Below are positions 63,963-64,000 of a stretch of 64,000 nt of DNA, in pieces (the stretch's first letter is position 1; every line of letters starts with the position of its first letter). The notes under the pieces are model-generated. The model was not told where the DNA came from. It worked only from the letters and a program-made list of their open reading frames with translations, and did not search any database. The DNA lies in the NCBI GenBank assembly GCA_947626135.1, contig CANQQZ010000012.1, positions 1 to 64,000 on the forward strand, given 5' to 3'. This DNA comes from an uncultured Clostridia bacterium (GTDB lineage: Bacteria; Bacillota; Clostridia; UBA1381). Position numbers and translations under genes: made by a program.

Positions 63963-64000
63963 ATGAAAAAAGTGAATTGCAGGTTGAACAGCCATAGCAT
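63963..64000 (+). CDS. Start of an unidentified gene (partial, truncated by window end)
   Basis: ATG 63963 follows GGAGG with 7-bp spacing and opens a frame reading MKKVNCRLNSHS to the window end. Too short to identify. The strong ribosome site is the main support. Confidence 0.5.
   Translation, partial: MKKVNCRLNSHS

Noticed and set aside
63735-63995. 87-codon N-terminal extension of the cwlD reading frame
   Set aside because: The extension lacks a ribosome site and covers a strongly structured non-coding region. GGAGG and a signal-anchor point to ATG 63734.

Overview
The window is about 64 kb of chromosome from an anaerobic, probably spore-forming Clostridia-type Firmicute of moderate GC content. 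It looks like a gut pectin degrader. The evidence is a Rex redox repressor, GTP-type PEP carboxykinase, a CwlD-like cortex amidase, SLH-anchored and sortase-anchored surface proteins, LL-diaminopimelate aminotransferase, consensus sigma-A promoters, and a scattered toolkit for rhamnogalacturonan-I (PL11 lyase, rhamnose ABC importer, L-arabinose isomerase, SLH-domain GH53 galactanase). A Monoglobus-like organism would fit, but that is inference. I found no rRNA, tRNA, CRISPR array or phage module.

Layout. 1-1020 is AT-rich and looks like the end of an integrated or conjugative element (replication-initiator-like gene plus a small companion gene) lying next to the 3' end of rpsI. 1073-1923 is rplM-rpsI. 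2257-5598 is a secreted PL11 lyase. 5754-7219 is rex followed by a P-loop ATPase fused to an Asp23/Gls24-like domain. 7327-12036 is a rhamnose-type ABC transporter operon (rhaT-P-Q-S order). 12341-17238 holds pepD, an acyl-CoA synthetase and araA as separate units. 17326-20200 holds an XRE/membrane-protein pair and a LytTR two-component system. 20290-22322 is trpE-trpG behind a leader with six phased NAG triplets and an intrinsic terminator. 22619-28871 is the operon dprA-topA-trmFO-lipoprotein-obg, followed by an RNA methyltransferase gene.

29915-47699 is mostly extracellular biology: an HMGL-type aldolase, a secreted DUF6273-type protein behind a long structured leader, the 1,454-residue galactanase, pckG, a DUF6062-type gene, and a three-gene operon encoding a secreted protein, a 1,481-residue collagen-adhesin-like wall protein and a class B sortase. 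47856-60488 is a long co-directional nitrogen and cell-wall-precursor run: glnA, an ANTAR regulator, dapF, a transglutaminase/leucine-rich-repeat protein, dapL, gltB, gltD. 60619-62911 is serC-serA with what look like two Rex boxes at its promoter. The window closes with cwlD and the first codons of a divergent gene.

How it fits together. Extracellular PL11 and GH53 attack the RG-I backbone and galactan side chains, RhaSTPQ takes up rhamnose, and AraA channels arabinose. GlnA/GltBD assimilate ammonium, probably under the ANTAR protein. DapL/DapF supply mDAP for the wall. Rex may link serine synthesis to NADH. The most unusual items are the trp leader, the tandem Rex sites, the ANTAR/glnA leader hairpin, the ATPase-Asp23 fusion and the structured leader upstream of the DUF6273-type gene.
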